The position numbers and the translations under genes are program-made. A DNA stretch of 64,000 nucleotides, from positions 2,170,001 through 2,234,000 of the forward strand of contig JAEHOE010000002.1 in assembly GCA_016858145.1 (NCBI GenBank), written 5' to 3'. Source of the stretch: Edaphochlamys debaryana. Its lineage: Eukaryota; Chlorophyta; Chlorophyceae; Chlamydomonadales. Below, in pieces: positions 46,580-56,544 of the stretch (within the stretch, counting starts at the first letter, position 1; the number at the start of each line of letters is the position of its first letter). A model generated the notes under the pieces. That model was not told the origin of the DNA. It saw only the letters and a list, made by a program, of their open reading frames with translations, and ran no database searches.

Positions 46580-48603
46580 CTAGTGGGCGGGGTCTGGCAG
46601 GGCGGAGGTCGCCCCGGCGCCACCATGAATGGCAATAAGAGCGGGGCTTGCTTGAAGGGGTGGCGTTGCGTAGTAGGTGCGCCTGTGTTGTGAAGGTGAC
46701 GTGCAAACACGTGTGAACTTGTATTGGCGTGCTAGGTGTGAGTGTTTGTGAGATTGCAGCGTTGGTGGACGGGAAGGCGTGGTGCAGGTGTCACGCAAAT
46801 TTTGGGGCATGGCGCGCATGAGTGCCAAGCAGACCGGTAGCTATCAATGTTTCTTTTTAGTTGTCATTGATCCCTTCCTCTCCCTCTTCTGACTCTGGCC
46901 CTTCATTGCGGGGGTGAACTAGACCTTGGTCTGGATTTGGTTTGAGCCATGAGCTATTTGGTGTCCGTTCCCCACCGACGGGACGGAAGATGTAACGCAC
47001 AACAGGTCACAGAACCGTGCTCTCGCCAACTAACCTGCCCCCACGTCCAGCTCCCGATCACACCGCGCACCAAATGCATAAGGTTCGCAGCTTTTGCGCA
47101 TGCAGGTCTGGGCTTTACACTCCAGCAAACTGTGCAGGTCAGGGGGGAGCGACTCGCGGCTCTTGCGCATTCAGGTCTGCGGGCGGGGGCACTCCTGCAA
47201 CCCGCGCGTGGGGACACGGGTATCGTATGCTCGGGAGCCACGGGTGCGTGCGTGCTGGAGAGGTGCCGCTTGGTACGCTGGGGCGGTGCGTTGGCAATCT
47301 TGGCATCACCCCAGTGCCTGTCACAAGCGCTGGGTCCGCCGAGGGGTCGAGGAGGCATGCCTCGGGGCAGGGACAGGGACAGGGACAGGACTAGGGCCCG
47401 AGCTAGGGTTGGTAGACACGCTGCGTAGGGTGCGCACGGCTTAACCATCGTCAGGTCCACATCGTCGAGCTCCCAGTTTGGACCAGGTGAACTGACCGGT
47501 TGTGCGCATCCCGCGCACCCCACCACACCACACGCTCCTAGCCGCGGCACGCCTCCTCCAGAGGCCCTGCCCTCCTCGCTTCGGAGCCGTGTGCACGTGG
47601 CTGTGTCCCTTCGAGGCAGGCGTACGCAGGCCCTTGCACTCGCTCGCGCCGCAACCTGCTGCTGTATGCCTTGCGCCCAGGGCGTCACCCCAGCAATGCT
47701 GGCTTCCGGGCTCGATGCAGCACTCGTGCCACTCACGTACGTTCCTCGTCGTTGCTCCTGAGCCCGGGCGCGAGTGCACACGTCGCGACTTACAGCTTTG
47801 TGTTGCCAGTTTATGGCTTGCCTGACGTTGAAGCAGGTGCGTGGCAGCCCAAGCGTTGGGCACTGGCCTGCCTCCACTAGCAGTGCCCTTGATGGATCTG
47901 CAAGGAGTGAGGCCGTGAAGGTTTGAGCTAAGCTCCGGATCCTGTGCAGCTGCTGCACCGGTGGTGCGGAGTCTACGAAGCGCCCACACTTAGGGCGCCA
48001 GCAACAGGGCAAGAAACGGCGAGCGCTACTGGATGGTAGGCCGAGAGCGAGCGAGCGTGGGCGCGCAGGGGTGCGCCAAGCGGCCCACAGGAAGATAGAG
48101 GGTTCGCCAGCGCTGCTAGGGCATTGCGTAGCGGTCTACGAGTGGTGCACTCCCTGCGCAACTCCTTGCGGGGTGCGTGTAATTCCGGCGCGTGGAGCGG
48201 CCCGACCCCGGCGCCATGACCATATACTGTGCGCCGTTCTGCTTCTACGAAGTACGAGGATGCCGTGATATTGGAGCGCACGCGTCAAACGACGACCCAT
48301 CAACAGTCAAGCTATGATTTTCATCGCTTAGGTGGCTGCACAAGCTAGGTTTACACTCGCGTTACGCAGCGTCAGCGACATTGCCATCGGCCATCGTTAT
48401 CGCGCACTCCCCTGTTACAAGCACGGTGAGGCCCTCAACCGGTAGTAGCGTAAACCTAGCATGCGACTGAGTATGCAGAATGCCTGCACCTGAGGGTTCA
48501 TGAAATAACTGGGGATGCGCTCCATCATGTGGTGACGCTGCTCATACCGCTGAACGCCCTCCCTGCACGCAAAACGTGTTTGCAGGAGGTGTGCCGCGAT
48601 AGA
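46580..48603. other. Intergenic, glycoprotein gene 1 to gene 2
   Basis: 2 kb with no recognisable exon. A weak duplicated stretch occurs at 47087-47136 and 47155-47206 (ttgcgcat-caggtctg then an interrupted match). Open frames are long only because stops are rare in this composition. Confidence 0.4.
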
Positions 48604-51311
48604 ATGAGGCGCTGCACCCACCTTCCTCGGGCGGGCGCCAGCCCTTGGGTGGCTATACTAATCGTGGGCGGCATCCTCCTGGCAGCGGCAGGCAAGTACG
48701 GTTGCGGCAACACCGCGAGAATCTTTGCAGACGCAATACGAGGGCTTGCCGGTAGACTTCGAAATAGACGCAGCGGCTCGCACTTCTGGCCAGCTGCCGA
48801 GAGCAAAGCACCGGAGCGAGAGTGTGCTCCGTCACCAGCGGGAGCAGCAGCGCGTGCGGCGCGTGCGTGGTTACCCGTACACCCCTCCGGAGCGGCAGGC
48901 TAGCTGGGACCCTGTCCGACGCGCCAGCTGTCGCGGTTCCGAGGTGACCTTTTTGCGAGGGAGCCCAGCCTCAAGAGCCCTGGTGTGCTGTGCTGTGCGC
49001 AGGCCCCGCTTGCGCCCGCGGACCTGGCGGCGGTGGCCGGGGCGGCGACGGCCCTCGTGACGGGAACCGCACCGAAAATGGTAGCCCCCGCCCGCCCCGC
49101 TCACCCTTCAACGGCACCCTCGACGGCCCCCACAACCACACTGACGGCGACCGGCCTCCCTTCAACGGCACCGCCCCGCCCTGCAACGGCACCCGCAACG
49201 GCTCTCGTAACGGCACCGATGACGGCCCTCGCGGCGGCAGGGGCCGCGGCCTCCGCGGCGGCGGCGGTGGCCGGGGCGACGGCCCTCGTGACGGCAACCG
49301 CACTGACAACGGCAGCCCCCGCCCTCCCCGTCCGCCCTTCAACGGCACCCTCGACCGCCCCCACAACCGCACTGACGGCGACCGGCCTCCCTTCAACGGC
49401 ACCGCCCCGCCCTGCAACGGCACCCGCAACGGCTCTCGTAACGGCACCGATGACGGCCCTCGCGGCGGCAGGGCCCGCGGTCTGCGCGGCGGCGGCGGTG
49501 GCCGGGGCGACGGCCCTCGTGACGGGAACCGTACTGACAACGGCAGCCCCCGCCCTCCCCGTCCGCCCTTCAACGGCACCCTCGACCGCCCCCACAACCG
49601 CACTGACGGCGACCGGCCTCCCTTCAACGGCACCGCCCCGCCCTGCAACGGCACCCGCAACGGCTCTCGTAACGGCACCGATGACGGCCCTCGCGGCGGC
49701 AGGGGCCGCGGACTGCGCGGCGGCGGCGGTGGCCGGGGCGACGGCCCTCGTGACGGCAACCGTACTGACAACGGCAGCCCCCGCCCTCCCCGTCCGCCCT
49801 TCAACGGCACCCTCGACCGCCCCCACAACCGCACTGACGGCGACCGGCCTCCCTTCAACGGCACCGCCCCGCCCTGCAACGGCACCCGCAACGGCTCTCG
49901 TAACGGCACCGATGACGGCCCTCGCGGCGGCAGGGCCCGCGGTCTGCGCGGCGGCGGCGGCGGCCGTGGCGACGGCCCTCGTGACGGCAACCGTACTGAC
50001 AACGGCAGCCCCCGCCCTCCCCGTCCGCCCTTCAACGGCACCCTCGACCGCCCCCACAACCGCACTGACGGCGACCGGCCTCCCTTCAACGGCACCGCCC
50101 CGCCCTGCAACGGCACCCGCAACGGCTCTCGTAACGGCACCGATGACGGCCCTCGCGGCGGCAGGGGCCGCAGACTGCGCGGCGGCGGCGGTGGCCGGGG
50201 CGACGGCCCTCGTGACGGCAACCGTACTGACAACGGCAGCCCCCGCCCTCCCCGTCCGCCCTTCAACGGCACCCTCGACCGCCCCCACAACCGCACTGAC
50301 GGCGACCGGCCTCCCTTCAACGGCACCGCCCCGCCCTGCAACGGCACCCGCAACGGCTCTCGTAACGGCACCGATGACGGCCCTCGCGGCGGCAGGGCCC
50401 GCGGTCTGCGCGGCGGCGGCGGCGGCCGTGGCGACGGCCCTCGTGACGGCAACCGTACTGACAACGGCAGCCCCCGCCCTCCCCGTCCGCCCTTCAACGG
50501 CACCCTCGACCGCCCCCACAACCGCACTGACGGCGACCGGCCTCCCTTCAACGGCACCGCCCCGCCCTGCAACGGCACCCGCAACGGCTCTCGTAACGGC
50601 ACCGATGACGGCCCTCGCGGCGGCAGGGGCCGCAGACTGCGCGGCGGCGGCGGTGGCCGGGGCGACGGCCCTCGTGACGGCAACCGTACTGACAACGGCA
50701 GCCCCCGCCCTCCCCGTCCGCCCTTCAACGGCACCCTCGACCGCCCCCACAACCGCACTGACGGTGACCGGCCTCCCTTCAACGGCACCGCCCCGCCCTG
50801 CAACGGCACCCGCAACGGCTCTCGTAACGGCACCGATGACGGCCCTCGCGGCGGCAGGGCCCGCGGACTGCGCGGCGGCGGCGGTGGCCGGGGCGACGGC
50901 CCTCGTGACGGCAACCGCACTGACAACGGCAGCCCCCGCCCTCCCCGTCCGCCCTTCAACGGCACCCTCGACCGCCCCCACAACCGCACTGACGGCGACC
51001 GGCCTCCCTTCAACGGCACCGCCCCGCCCTGCAACGGCACCCGCAACGGCTCTCGTAACGGCACCGATGACGGCCCTCGCGGCGGCAGGGCCCGCGGTCT
51101 GCGCGGCGGCGGCGGCGGCCGTGGCGACGGCCCTCGTGACGGGAACCGCACTAACAACGGCAGCCCCCGCCTCCCTCGCCCTCCCTCGGACGGGGCTCAA
51201 GGCGGCCGACCCGACAGCTCTCGGCCCCCTCGCCCTCCCCATGACGGCTCGGCCCCGCCATTGGGCGGCGGCAGGGGCAAGGGTGGACGGAAGCTCCTGG
51301 GCGACGCGTGA
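48604..51311 (+). CDS. Secreted hyper-sequon repeat glycoprotein 2
   Basis: Two exons, 48604-48691 and 49003-51311, give 798 aa. Exon 1 encodes a signal peptide (WVAILIVGGILLAAAG). The intron is phase 1 with a GC-AG border (CAG/GCAAGT). Exon 2 is nine full copies of a 77-residue unit plus a tail ending GGRKLLGDA. Each unit holds about eight N-x-S/T sequons (NRT, NGS, NGT), one Cys (PPCNGT), a Pro patch (SPRPPRPP) and a Gly/Arg patch (RGGGGGRGD), so roughly 70 potential N-glycans. The reading frame was chosen because it follows the signal peptide through the intron, gives sequons and matches glycoprotein 1 (FNGT, dibasic-LL). Three other frames across the array are also open for more than 700 codons. 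An ATG at 48529 is in frame, but 48604 gives the better signal peptide. Function unknown; probably wall or matrix. Confidence 0.7.
49047..51160 (+). repeat. 231-bp coding tandem repeat, nine copies
   Basis: Copies start every 231 bases from 49047 (49047, 49278, 49509, 49740, 49971, 50202, 50433, 50664, 50895; partial at 51126). Units alternate between two variants at the Gly/Arg patch (GRGRGL or GRGRRL versus GRARGL), so a two-unit, 462-bp higher-order repeat is visible in the middle of the array. Confidence 0.95.
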
Positions 51312-51812
51312 TCACGCTGGCTTGAGTGGAGGCAATCCTTAGGTGTCCAGTAACGGCCATGCACCCCGTGCCGGAGCTGGGCCTTAGCTCTGTATGATTC
51401 ATGAGGGTCTGTGATGGGCACCTCTGTCCCCCATGGTTTTGCCGTGAGCATACACGCGCTGCGCATGCCGTCTCCTGCGTGCTCGAGGCCACCTTGACAT
51501 CTCGTGCTGCATCATTTGCGTGCGCTTTGAGATTCGTGCCGTTCATAGTTAACGTGGTTATTCTCAGGGAGGAGCCGCGAGCGAAATGCGCTCTCTGGGA
51601 GGAGAGGCCAACAGGCAGGGCTGAGGATGCGATGGTTACAGCAGGAACCGCCTCCAGAAGGGGAGGGGTTGAGCGAAAGCGCCACCTACTGGGTGTGCCA
51701 CCTGCACACCGACACCCACGCAACGTGACTGACTTTCGGTCGTCACACCCCGTTGCTAGGGCCGGGCCCGTAGAGCCCCCCTCAGTACTATTCCACTAAT
51801 TCCGCTGTGCCT
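51312..51812. other. Glycoprotein 2 3' flank and retrotransposon junction
   Basis: 500 bases with no exon signature. The 3' end of the minus-strand retrotransposon should fall within its right part. I could not place the end or a poly(A)-like tail. Confidence 0.4.
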
Positions 51813-52670
51813 TTAATCATCGTCAATCAAGGCCAGGACGCCTGGGGGCTCCTGCACAGTCAATCTGCCACCTGAGACTCGCAGGAAAGGGTGGTCCGCC
51901 GGTATTGTCTCCCAGCCACTTGGTGGCCTGAGCGCAGCAAAAGAGTGAAGCGCTCCCCAAAACTCAGCTGACACCAACACACGTCCACGGTTCAGCACCC
52001 CGAGGCGATTCCCATTCTCCCTTGTCGCGTATAGATATCGGCGTCCCTTCTCCATGGCTGTCGTGGCTGCAAGACACACCACATCCCACACTCTCTGGTC
52101 AACTCCCTCCGTTGGTCGAGCCAGCCAAAGATTGAACCGGCGAAGTGGCCAGGTCCATGGCATGCCCTGCTCGCCCCCTAGACACGCGCACATCTCATCA
52201 ACCAGGCCCTCAGCCAAGTAGCATTTCCAAAAGTGGTGCAATCTGTCCCCTCCGTGCATCGCAATCTCACATGGGCACGTGGCCGTTCCTTCATGTGCCG
52301 AAAAGCCAGTAAAGCCGTTGAGCGCCAAGCGCCAGAAAGCTTCCTTCCACACGTTCTCCCAGCGCAGGGCCCACAGCCTGCGCAAGGTGGCTTGTAGGTC
52401 CAACAGGTCTGACTCGTCCCCTACCCCACCACTCAGCGCCTCTGCCACAAAATTCAAATGCTTGCCTTTCACATACTCGAAAGCGGGCTCCATCTGCAGG
52501 GCCGTGGCAAGGCTCACCGACAACCTAGCCGCTGGCACAAGCGTCTGTCCGGCACGCCAACCTATGCATCCCAAGAGTTCTTTCCATGCCTCCTCCTCTG
52601 GGCAGGCCAAGTCCGGGTTCTCTTCCACCTCCGTTGCTGCTTGCACCCACGGTACGGGAATATGGCCCAT
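51813..52670 (-). CDS. Retrotransposon C-terminal ORF with zinc-knuckle-like motif
   Basis: 285 codons from an ATG that lies four bases after the TAG ending the reverse-transcriptase frame, in a different frame. It contains CPCEIAMHGGDRLHHFWKC, a C-x-C-x5-H-x5-HH-x3-C cluster like the Cys/His segment at the C-terminus of L1-type polyproteins. The surrounding sequence (WENVWKEAFWRLALNGF) also looks like the usual region before that motif. The likely explanation is that it was once continuous with the RT frame and has been separated by a one-base shift, although stop-and-restart translation is possible. Confidence 0.7.
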   Translation of the reverse strand: MGHIPVPWVQAATEVEENPDLACPEEEAWKELLGCIGWRAGQTLVPAARLSVSLATALQMEPAFEYVKGKHLNFVAEALSGGVGDESDLLDLQATLRRLWALRWENVWKEAFWRLALNGFTGFSAHEGTATCPCEIAMHGGDRLHHFWKCYLAEGLVDEMCACLGGEQGMPWTWPLRRFNLWLARPTEGVDQRVWDVVCLAATTAMEKGRRYLYATRENGNRLGVLNRGRVLVSAEFWGALHSFAALRPPSGWETIPADHPFLRVSGGRLTVQEPPGVLALIDDD

Positions 52671-52674
52671 CAAG

Positions 52675-55600
52675 CTATCGATCCTGCCTCCCTAGGAGCG
52701 CAGGGCCATTGCGTAGCGCTGCGGGTAGAGACTCATACCCCCCTCGTCCCCACAGACCAACTACGATGTTCTCTTTCACCTTCCTTGAGCACTCGCTCCT
52801 AGCCATCGGCGGCAGCCTGCCCCCCTGGGCTCCACTGAGCCCCGCCCTTGCTCCCGCCCCTGCCCTATAGGCTCTTACTAGTTGGCCAACAGTCCTCAAT
52901 TCATTGATACCCATCAGGTCCGCATACATGCTTTCCAGCCCCCCACGGCCTGCTGCTGCGGGTCTGAGGGCCGGATTTCCCCATACTGGCGCGCTGTGTA
53001 CCCACGGCCCCACCGCGGGGCTCTTGATCAACTCAACCCGGGGGAGATGGAGGAGTGCCCCCGTTATCATGTTCAGCGTCGGGCAGGGGCTGTTTGCCGT
53101 GGTCCCCAGCACCTTGGTGGCGGCGTTGGGGCCTGCCCGCTGGGCTGTGAAGAGGCAGAGGGGGTGTACGGCCGGGTGCGTTCGTCGGAGGAGCTCCATT
53201 GCGACCGTCGGCCACACTGGCCTGAAGCGGAGGAGGTTCGGGCAGCTGCCCAGCACGCAGCGTGTCGCCAGCACCGCTTGTCGGGCCCGTACGTGTTCTA
53301 CCACCGGGAGGAGGCCGAGTCCTCCGTCCTCCGGGGGGACGCACATCGCCTTGTAGCCTATCCCCGGCAGGCGAGCGTGTGGGTTACTGGCGTGTGCCGC
53401 CGGCGTCATGCTGCGGTCCACCATGGCTGCGACCGTGCTGCAGAGTCGCTGCAGCTCGGGCGGGGGGGGGAAAGCGAATTCCAGGTGGTACAGGACCTTG
53501 GAGATTGCGTAGCCAGAGGCCGTCGACGCTCTCCCAAAGGCTGAAAGATTCAGGGACACCAGCTTGGTTAGAGCCGAGTAGACACCATCCAGGGCGATGG
53601 CCGGCTTGCACAGGGCGGCGGTGTTGGCGACTGTTACCCCCAGGGTCTTGGCCTTCACGACGGTTCGCAGTGAGGTATCAGGGGGTGGCGGTGCGGGCGG
53701 CGGGCCGGGCAGCGGCTCAGGCGGCGGCGCGGGCGGCAGGCCAGGCGGCGGCGCGGGCGGCAGGCCAGGCGGCGGCGCGGGCGGCAGGCCAGGCGGCGGC
53801 ACGGGCGGCAGGCCAGGCGGCGGCGCGGGCGGCGGGCCAGGCGGCGGCGCGGGCGGCAGGCCAGGCGGCGGCGCGGGCGGCAGGCCAAGCGGCGGCGCGG
53901 GCAGCAGGCCAGGCGGCGGCGCGGGCGGCAGGCCAGGCGGCGGCGCGGGCGGCGGGCCAGGCGGCGGCGCGGGCGGCAGGCCAGGCGGCGGCGCGGGCAG
54001 CAGGCCAGGCGGCGGCGCGGGCGGCAGGCCAGGCGGCGGCGCGGGCGGCAGGCCAGGCGGCAGCGTGGGCGGTGGATCTGGTGGTGGGTCCAGCGCCGGT
54101 GCGGGCGGCGGGCCGTGCGGCGGCGCGGGCGGTGGGCCGGGCAGCGGCGCGGGCCGCGGCGCAGGCGGTGGGATCTGGCCGACGGGGAGCAGCTCCGACT
54201 TGCTGGCGTTCAGGCGTTGTCCACTTGCTTGCGCAAAGGTCTCCATGGCTGCAGCGAAAGCGGCGGCTGTGTTGGGTCGCAAGAATTGCGTGTAGTCGTC
54301 TGCGTATTGGGAAGCTCGGAGGACAAGCTGGCGGCCGTTGGGTGAGAGAGCAATCTGGAATCCCTGTTTAGCAAGCCACGATAGTAGCGCTTGAGCGGCC
54401 GCCAGGTAGAGCAGCGGCGCTAATGGGCAGCCTTGCCGTACCCCTGCTGTTATCTCCAGGTGACCTGATACGTCGTTGACTAGGGCCGCGGATCTTGTGC
54501 CCTGGTGCAGAAGCCGCACCCACGCCAGGAAGCCATTGCCAACCCCCAGCGCTTCCAGGCACTCAAACAGGAAGCCCCGGTCCAGCGTGTCGTACGCCTT
54601 GTGGAAATCTAGGAAGGCCATGAGCCCCTCCTCACCTGCCACTCTTAGCAGCTCTGGTGTCAGCTGCATGAGCATGATGTTATCAGCAATCCGTCGACCT
54701 GACAGAAAGGCGGTCTGCTCGGGGCTGATAATGGCGGCGAAGGCTGGTTGCAGGCGGGCTGCCAGGACGCGGGCCAAAGTTCGGTAGTCCGTGTCCAGCA
54801 GCGTGATGGGCCTATAGTTGGCGGGCTGGGTTGGGTCGCCTGACTTGAAGAAGCACGAAATCACACCGTCAAGAAAGCCACGAGGCGCTGTACCAGCCGC
54901 CATTGCCGCTGAGAACACGGCTGCTAGGATGCTCGAGAACTGCCCGCTATATGCCTTGTACAGCTCCATGGGGATGCCGTCCGCGCCGGGGGCTTTGCCT
55001 TGCGGGGCGGCGGAGATGGCCGCTGCCACCTCCGTCGCAGTCACCGTCGGCTCCCCCATCTTGGTGACTGACTCCTCAGGGCAGTTGAGCGCTGCCTCCC
55101 GAAGCGCCTGGAGCACCTGTGCACGGGCGGTATGGTCAACTGGGCTGGGTGTGCTGACTCGCTGCCAGACGCGGGCTACGCTGTGTGCCATCTCGCGGGG
55201 GGTGGAGGTGAGGGTCCCGTCAGCTCGACGGAGTGCGCAGATTCGGCGGCAGGCGGCTGGTGGTCGCAGAAGGCGGGAGAGGAGGGGTGAAGGTCGTTCG
55301 CCTGCATGGATCCAGGTGTGGCGAGTCTTCCGAGCTGCCCGTGCTGAGGCCCGGCATGCCGCCCTGGCCGCTGCGCTCCTTGCCGCAACCGCCTGCGCAG
55401 CTGCGGCTTCGTCGCCTGCCTCCACTGCCGCCATGGCGGCTTCGGCTGACTGTGCGGCTGTCTGTTCTGCTGCTGTAGCGCTGACGGAGCGCTGCTGTGC
55501 TATCTGGTTGAGCGCCCGCAGTTCCCTATTAATGCCTGCCTTCACCGCTGGCCACCAGGAGAGCACCTGTCGGCTGTCCGTTGGCATCGAGGCACGCTGG

Positions 55601-56544
55601 GAGTCAATCCATTCGCAGAAGCTCTCGCGCAAGTCGGTGAAGTCAAGGAAATGCATCCTGACCCTCGGCAACCCTTTGCCCGGGGGCTGGGCGGCGGGGG
55701 ATGGTGAGAGGCGTAGCAGCACAAGTCGGTGGTCAGCGGGTCTGCCGCACTCAATGCGGCACGATGCCACGTTCGCCGCCAGGTCGGAGGAGACGTGAAA
55801 GCGGTCCAGGCGGGAGGCTCCAGACGGATAGAAGAAGGTGAAGCTGCGGACGGTTGGGTGGAGGCTGCGGAAAGCGTCCGTAAGCCCTGGGCAGGCGGCG
55901 CTGAAGACCCCCGCCGTTGCTGTGTCCTCTCGCCGGCTGTTAGGGCCAGAGCTGCAGTCGAGTGCTGGGTCCATCACGAAATTGAAGTTCCCGGCCCACA
56001 CATGCGTCTCCGCGTTGGCGGCTATTGGTGCTAGCTGCTGTTGGATGAAGAGCCGCTGCTGTGTTGGTTGTCCTGACGGCAGGTACGTGCTGAGCAGTGT
56101 GAAGGAGTGGCCACCCCACTGCACTGGGACCCGCACCGCGCGCCCATCCTCAGTCGCTGAGTGTGCGCCCGCGACCTGGAGGGCGCCAGACGTGACCAGC
56201 GCCGAGCGCACCAGGATGGCTGTTCCCCCCGCTGCGCCGCCATTGTCCCCCAGCTGCGCTGGCCCCCAGAAGGCCAGCCAGCCACTCAGCCGCAGAGTGT
56301 TGCTTAATGCTTGTATTTGAGTCTCCACACCCGAGATCAGAGCCGCTGTGACTCTGGTCTCTTGGAGGCAGACCACGTCTAGCCGTTGCTGTGCCCAGAG
56401 CCTGAGGTACGCCGACAGGCGCGGTTGGTCCAGGGACTCAGTGCCTGAGGTAAGCCCGCGTACGTTAAGCGAGCCCACCCGAAGCGGATCACTGGGCTTG
56501 GTGGCTGGCCGGCGCCGAGCTGTGCGCGCCTGCCACCACGGCAT
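52675..56544 (-). CDS. Endonuclease-reverse transcriptase polyprotein with Pro-rich insert
   Basis: 1289 aa. The N-terminal endonuclease, about residues 20-270, shows VGSLNVRGL, VVCLQETRV and RPADHRLVLL, the metal-binding and catalytic positions. The RT part, about 510-770, has GKAPGADGIPMELYK, FFKSGDPTQPANYRPITLL, EQTAFLSGRRIADN, FLDFHKAYDTLDR, GVRQGCPLAPLLY and the catalytic QYADDYTQF near residue 750. From about 790 to 955 an uninterrupted Pro-rich run of GLPPAPPP units interrupts the sequence between NASKSELLPVG and KTLGVTVANT, which are normally near neighbours at the palm/thumb boundary. After it the C-terminal region continues to a TAG at 52675. Both catalytic centres look intact. The frame has no internal stop, so the copy is young or under selection. 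Whether the Pro rod permits activity is unknown. Confidence 0.88.
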   Translation of the reverse strand: MPWWQARTARRRPATKPSDPLRVGSLNVRGLTSGTESLDQPRLSAYLRLWAQQRLDVVCLQETRVTAALISGVETQIQALSNTLRLSGWLAFWGPAQLGDNGGAAGGTAILVRSALVTSGALQVAGAHSATEDGRAVRVPVQWGGHSFTLLSTYLPSGQPTQQRLFIQQQLAPIAANAETHVWAGNFNFVMDPALDCSSGPNSRREDTATAGVFSAACPGLTDAFRSLHPTVRSFTFFYPSGASRLDRFHVSSDLAANVASCRIECGRPADHRLVLLRLSPSPAAQPPGKGLPRVRMHFLDFTDLRESFCEWIDSQRASMPTDSRQVLSWWPAVKAGINRELRALNQIAQQRSVSATAAEQTAAQSAEAAMAAVEAGDEAAAAQAVAARSAAARAACRASARAARKTRHTWIHAGERPSPLLSRLLRPPAACRRICALRRADGTLTSTPREMAHSVARVWQRVSTPSPVDHTARAQVLQALREAALNCPEESVTKMGEPTVTATEVAAAISAAPQGKAPGADGIPMELYKAYSGQFSSILAAVFSAAMAAGTAPRGFLDGVISCFFKSGDPTQPANYRPITLLDTDYRTLARVLAARLQPAFAAIISPEQTAFLSGRRIADNIMLMQLTPELLRVAGEEGLMAFLDFHKAYDTLDRGFLFECLEALGVGNGFLAWVRLLHQGTRSAALVNDVSGHLEITAGVRQGCPLAPLLYLAAAQALLSWLAKQGFQIALSPNGRQLVLRASQYADDYTQFLRPNTAAAFAAAMETFAQASGQRLNASKSELLPVGQIPPPAPRPAPLPGPPPAPPHGPPPAPALDPPPDPPPTLPPGLPPAPPPGLPPAPPPGLLPAPPPGLPPAPPPGPPPAPPPGLPPAPPPGLLPAPPLGLPPAPPPGLPPAPPPGPPPAPPPGLPPVPPPGLPPAPPPGLPPAPPPGLPPAPPPEPLPGPPPAPPPPDTSLRTVVKAKTLGVTVANTAALCKPAIALDGVYSALTKLVSLNLSAFGRASTASGYAISKVLYHLEFAFPPPPELQRLCSTVAAMVDRSMTPAAHASNPHARLPGIGYKAMCVPPEDGGLGLLPVVEHVRARQAVLATRCVLGSCPNLLRFRPVWPTVAMELLRRTHPAVHPLCLFTAQRAGPNAATKVLGTTANSPCPTLNMITGALLHLPRVELIKSPAVGPWVHSAPVWGNPALRPAAAGRGGLESMYADLMGINELRTVGQLVRAYRAGAGARAGLSGAQGGRLPPMARSECSRKVKENIVVGLWGRGGYESLPAALRNGPALLGRQDR
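53680..54175 (-). repeat. 24-bp coding minisatellite inside RT, GLPPAPPP units
   Basis: About fourteen 24-base units in frame, coding Gly-Leu-Pro-Pro-Ala-Pro-Pro-Pro with minor variants, flanked by less regular Pro-rich sequence. It occupies roughly 165 codons of the RT frame. Confidence 0.93.

Larger units (their letters stand above)
51813..56544 (-). mobile_element. L1-type non-LTR retrotransposon
   Basis: Minus-strand element with an apurinic-type endonuclease joined to reverse transcriptase in one 1289-codon frame (52675-56544), then a second frame (51813-52670) with a zinc-knuckle-like Cys/His cluster. Order and motifs place it near the L1 group. No gag-like first ORF was found upstream of 56544, so the 5' part may be missing or unrecognised. 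Outer ends and target-site duplications were not identified; the coordinates given are those of the coding part. It separates glycoprotein genes 2 and 3. Confidence 0.88.

Noticed and set aside
49047..51160. CRISPR-like array because of regular 231-bp spacing
   Set aside because: Units are contiguous coding repeats with no unique spacers, in a eukaryotic nuclear context.
48971..51242. Two minus-strand frames of 713-728 codons across the 231-bp array
   Set aside because: Products of the stop-free repeat; no start context or signal peptide, and the plus-strand spliced model is supported by gene structure shared with neighbours.
53262..54371. 369-codon plus-strand frame with AARAAGQA repeats
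   Set aside because: It is the antisense reading of the RT Pro-rich minisatellite; the minus-strand RT motifs are unambiguous.
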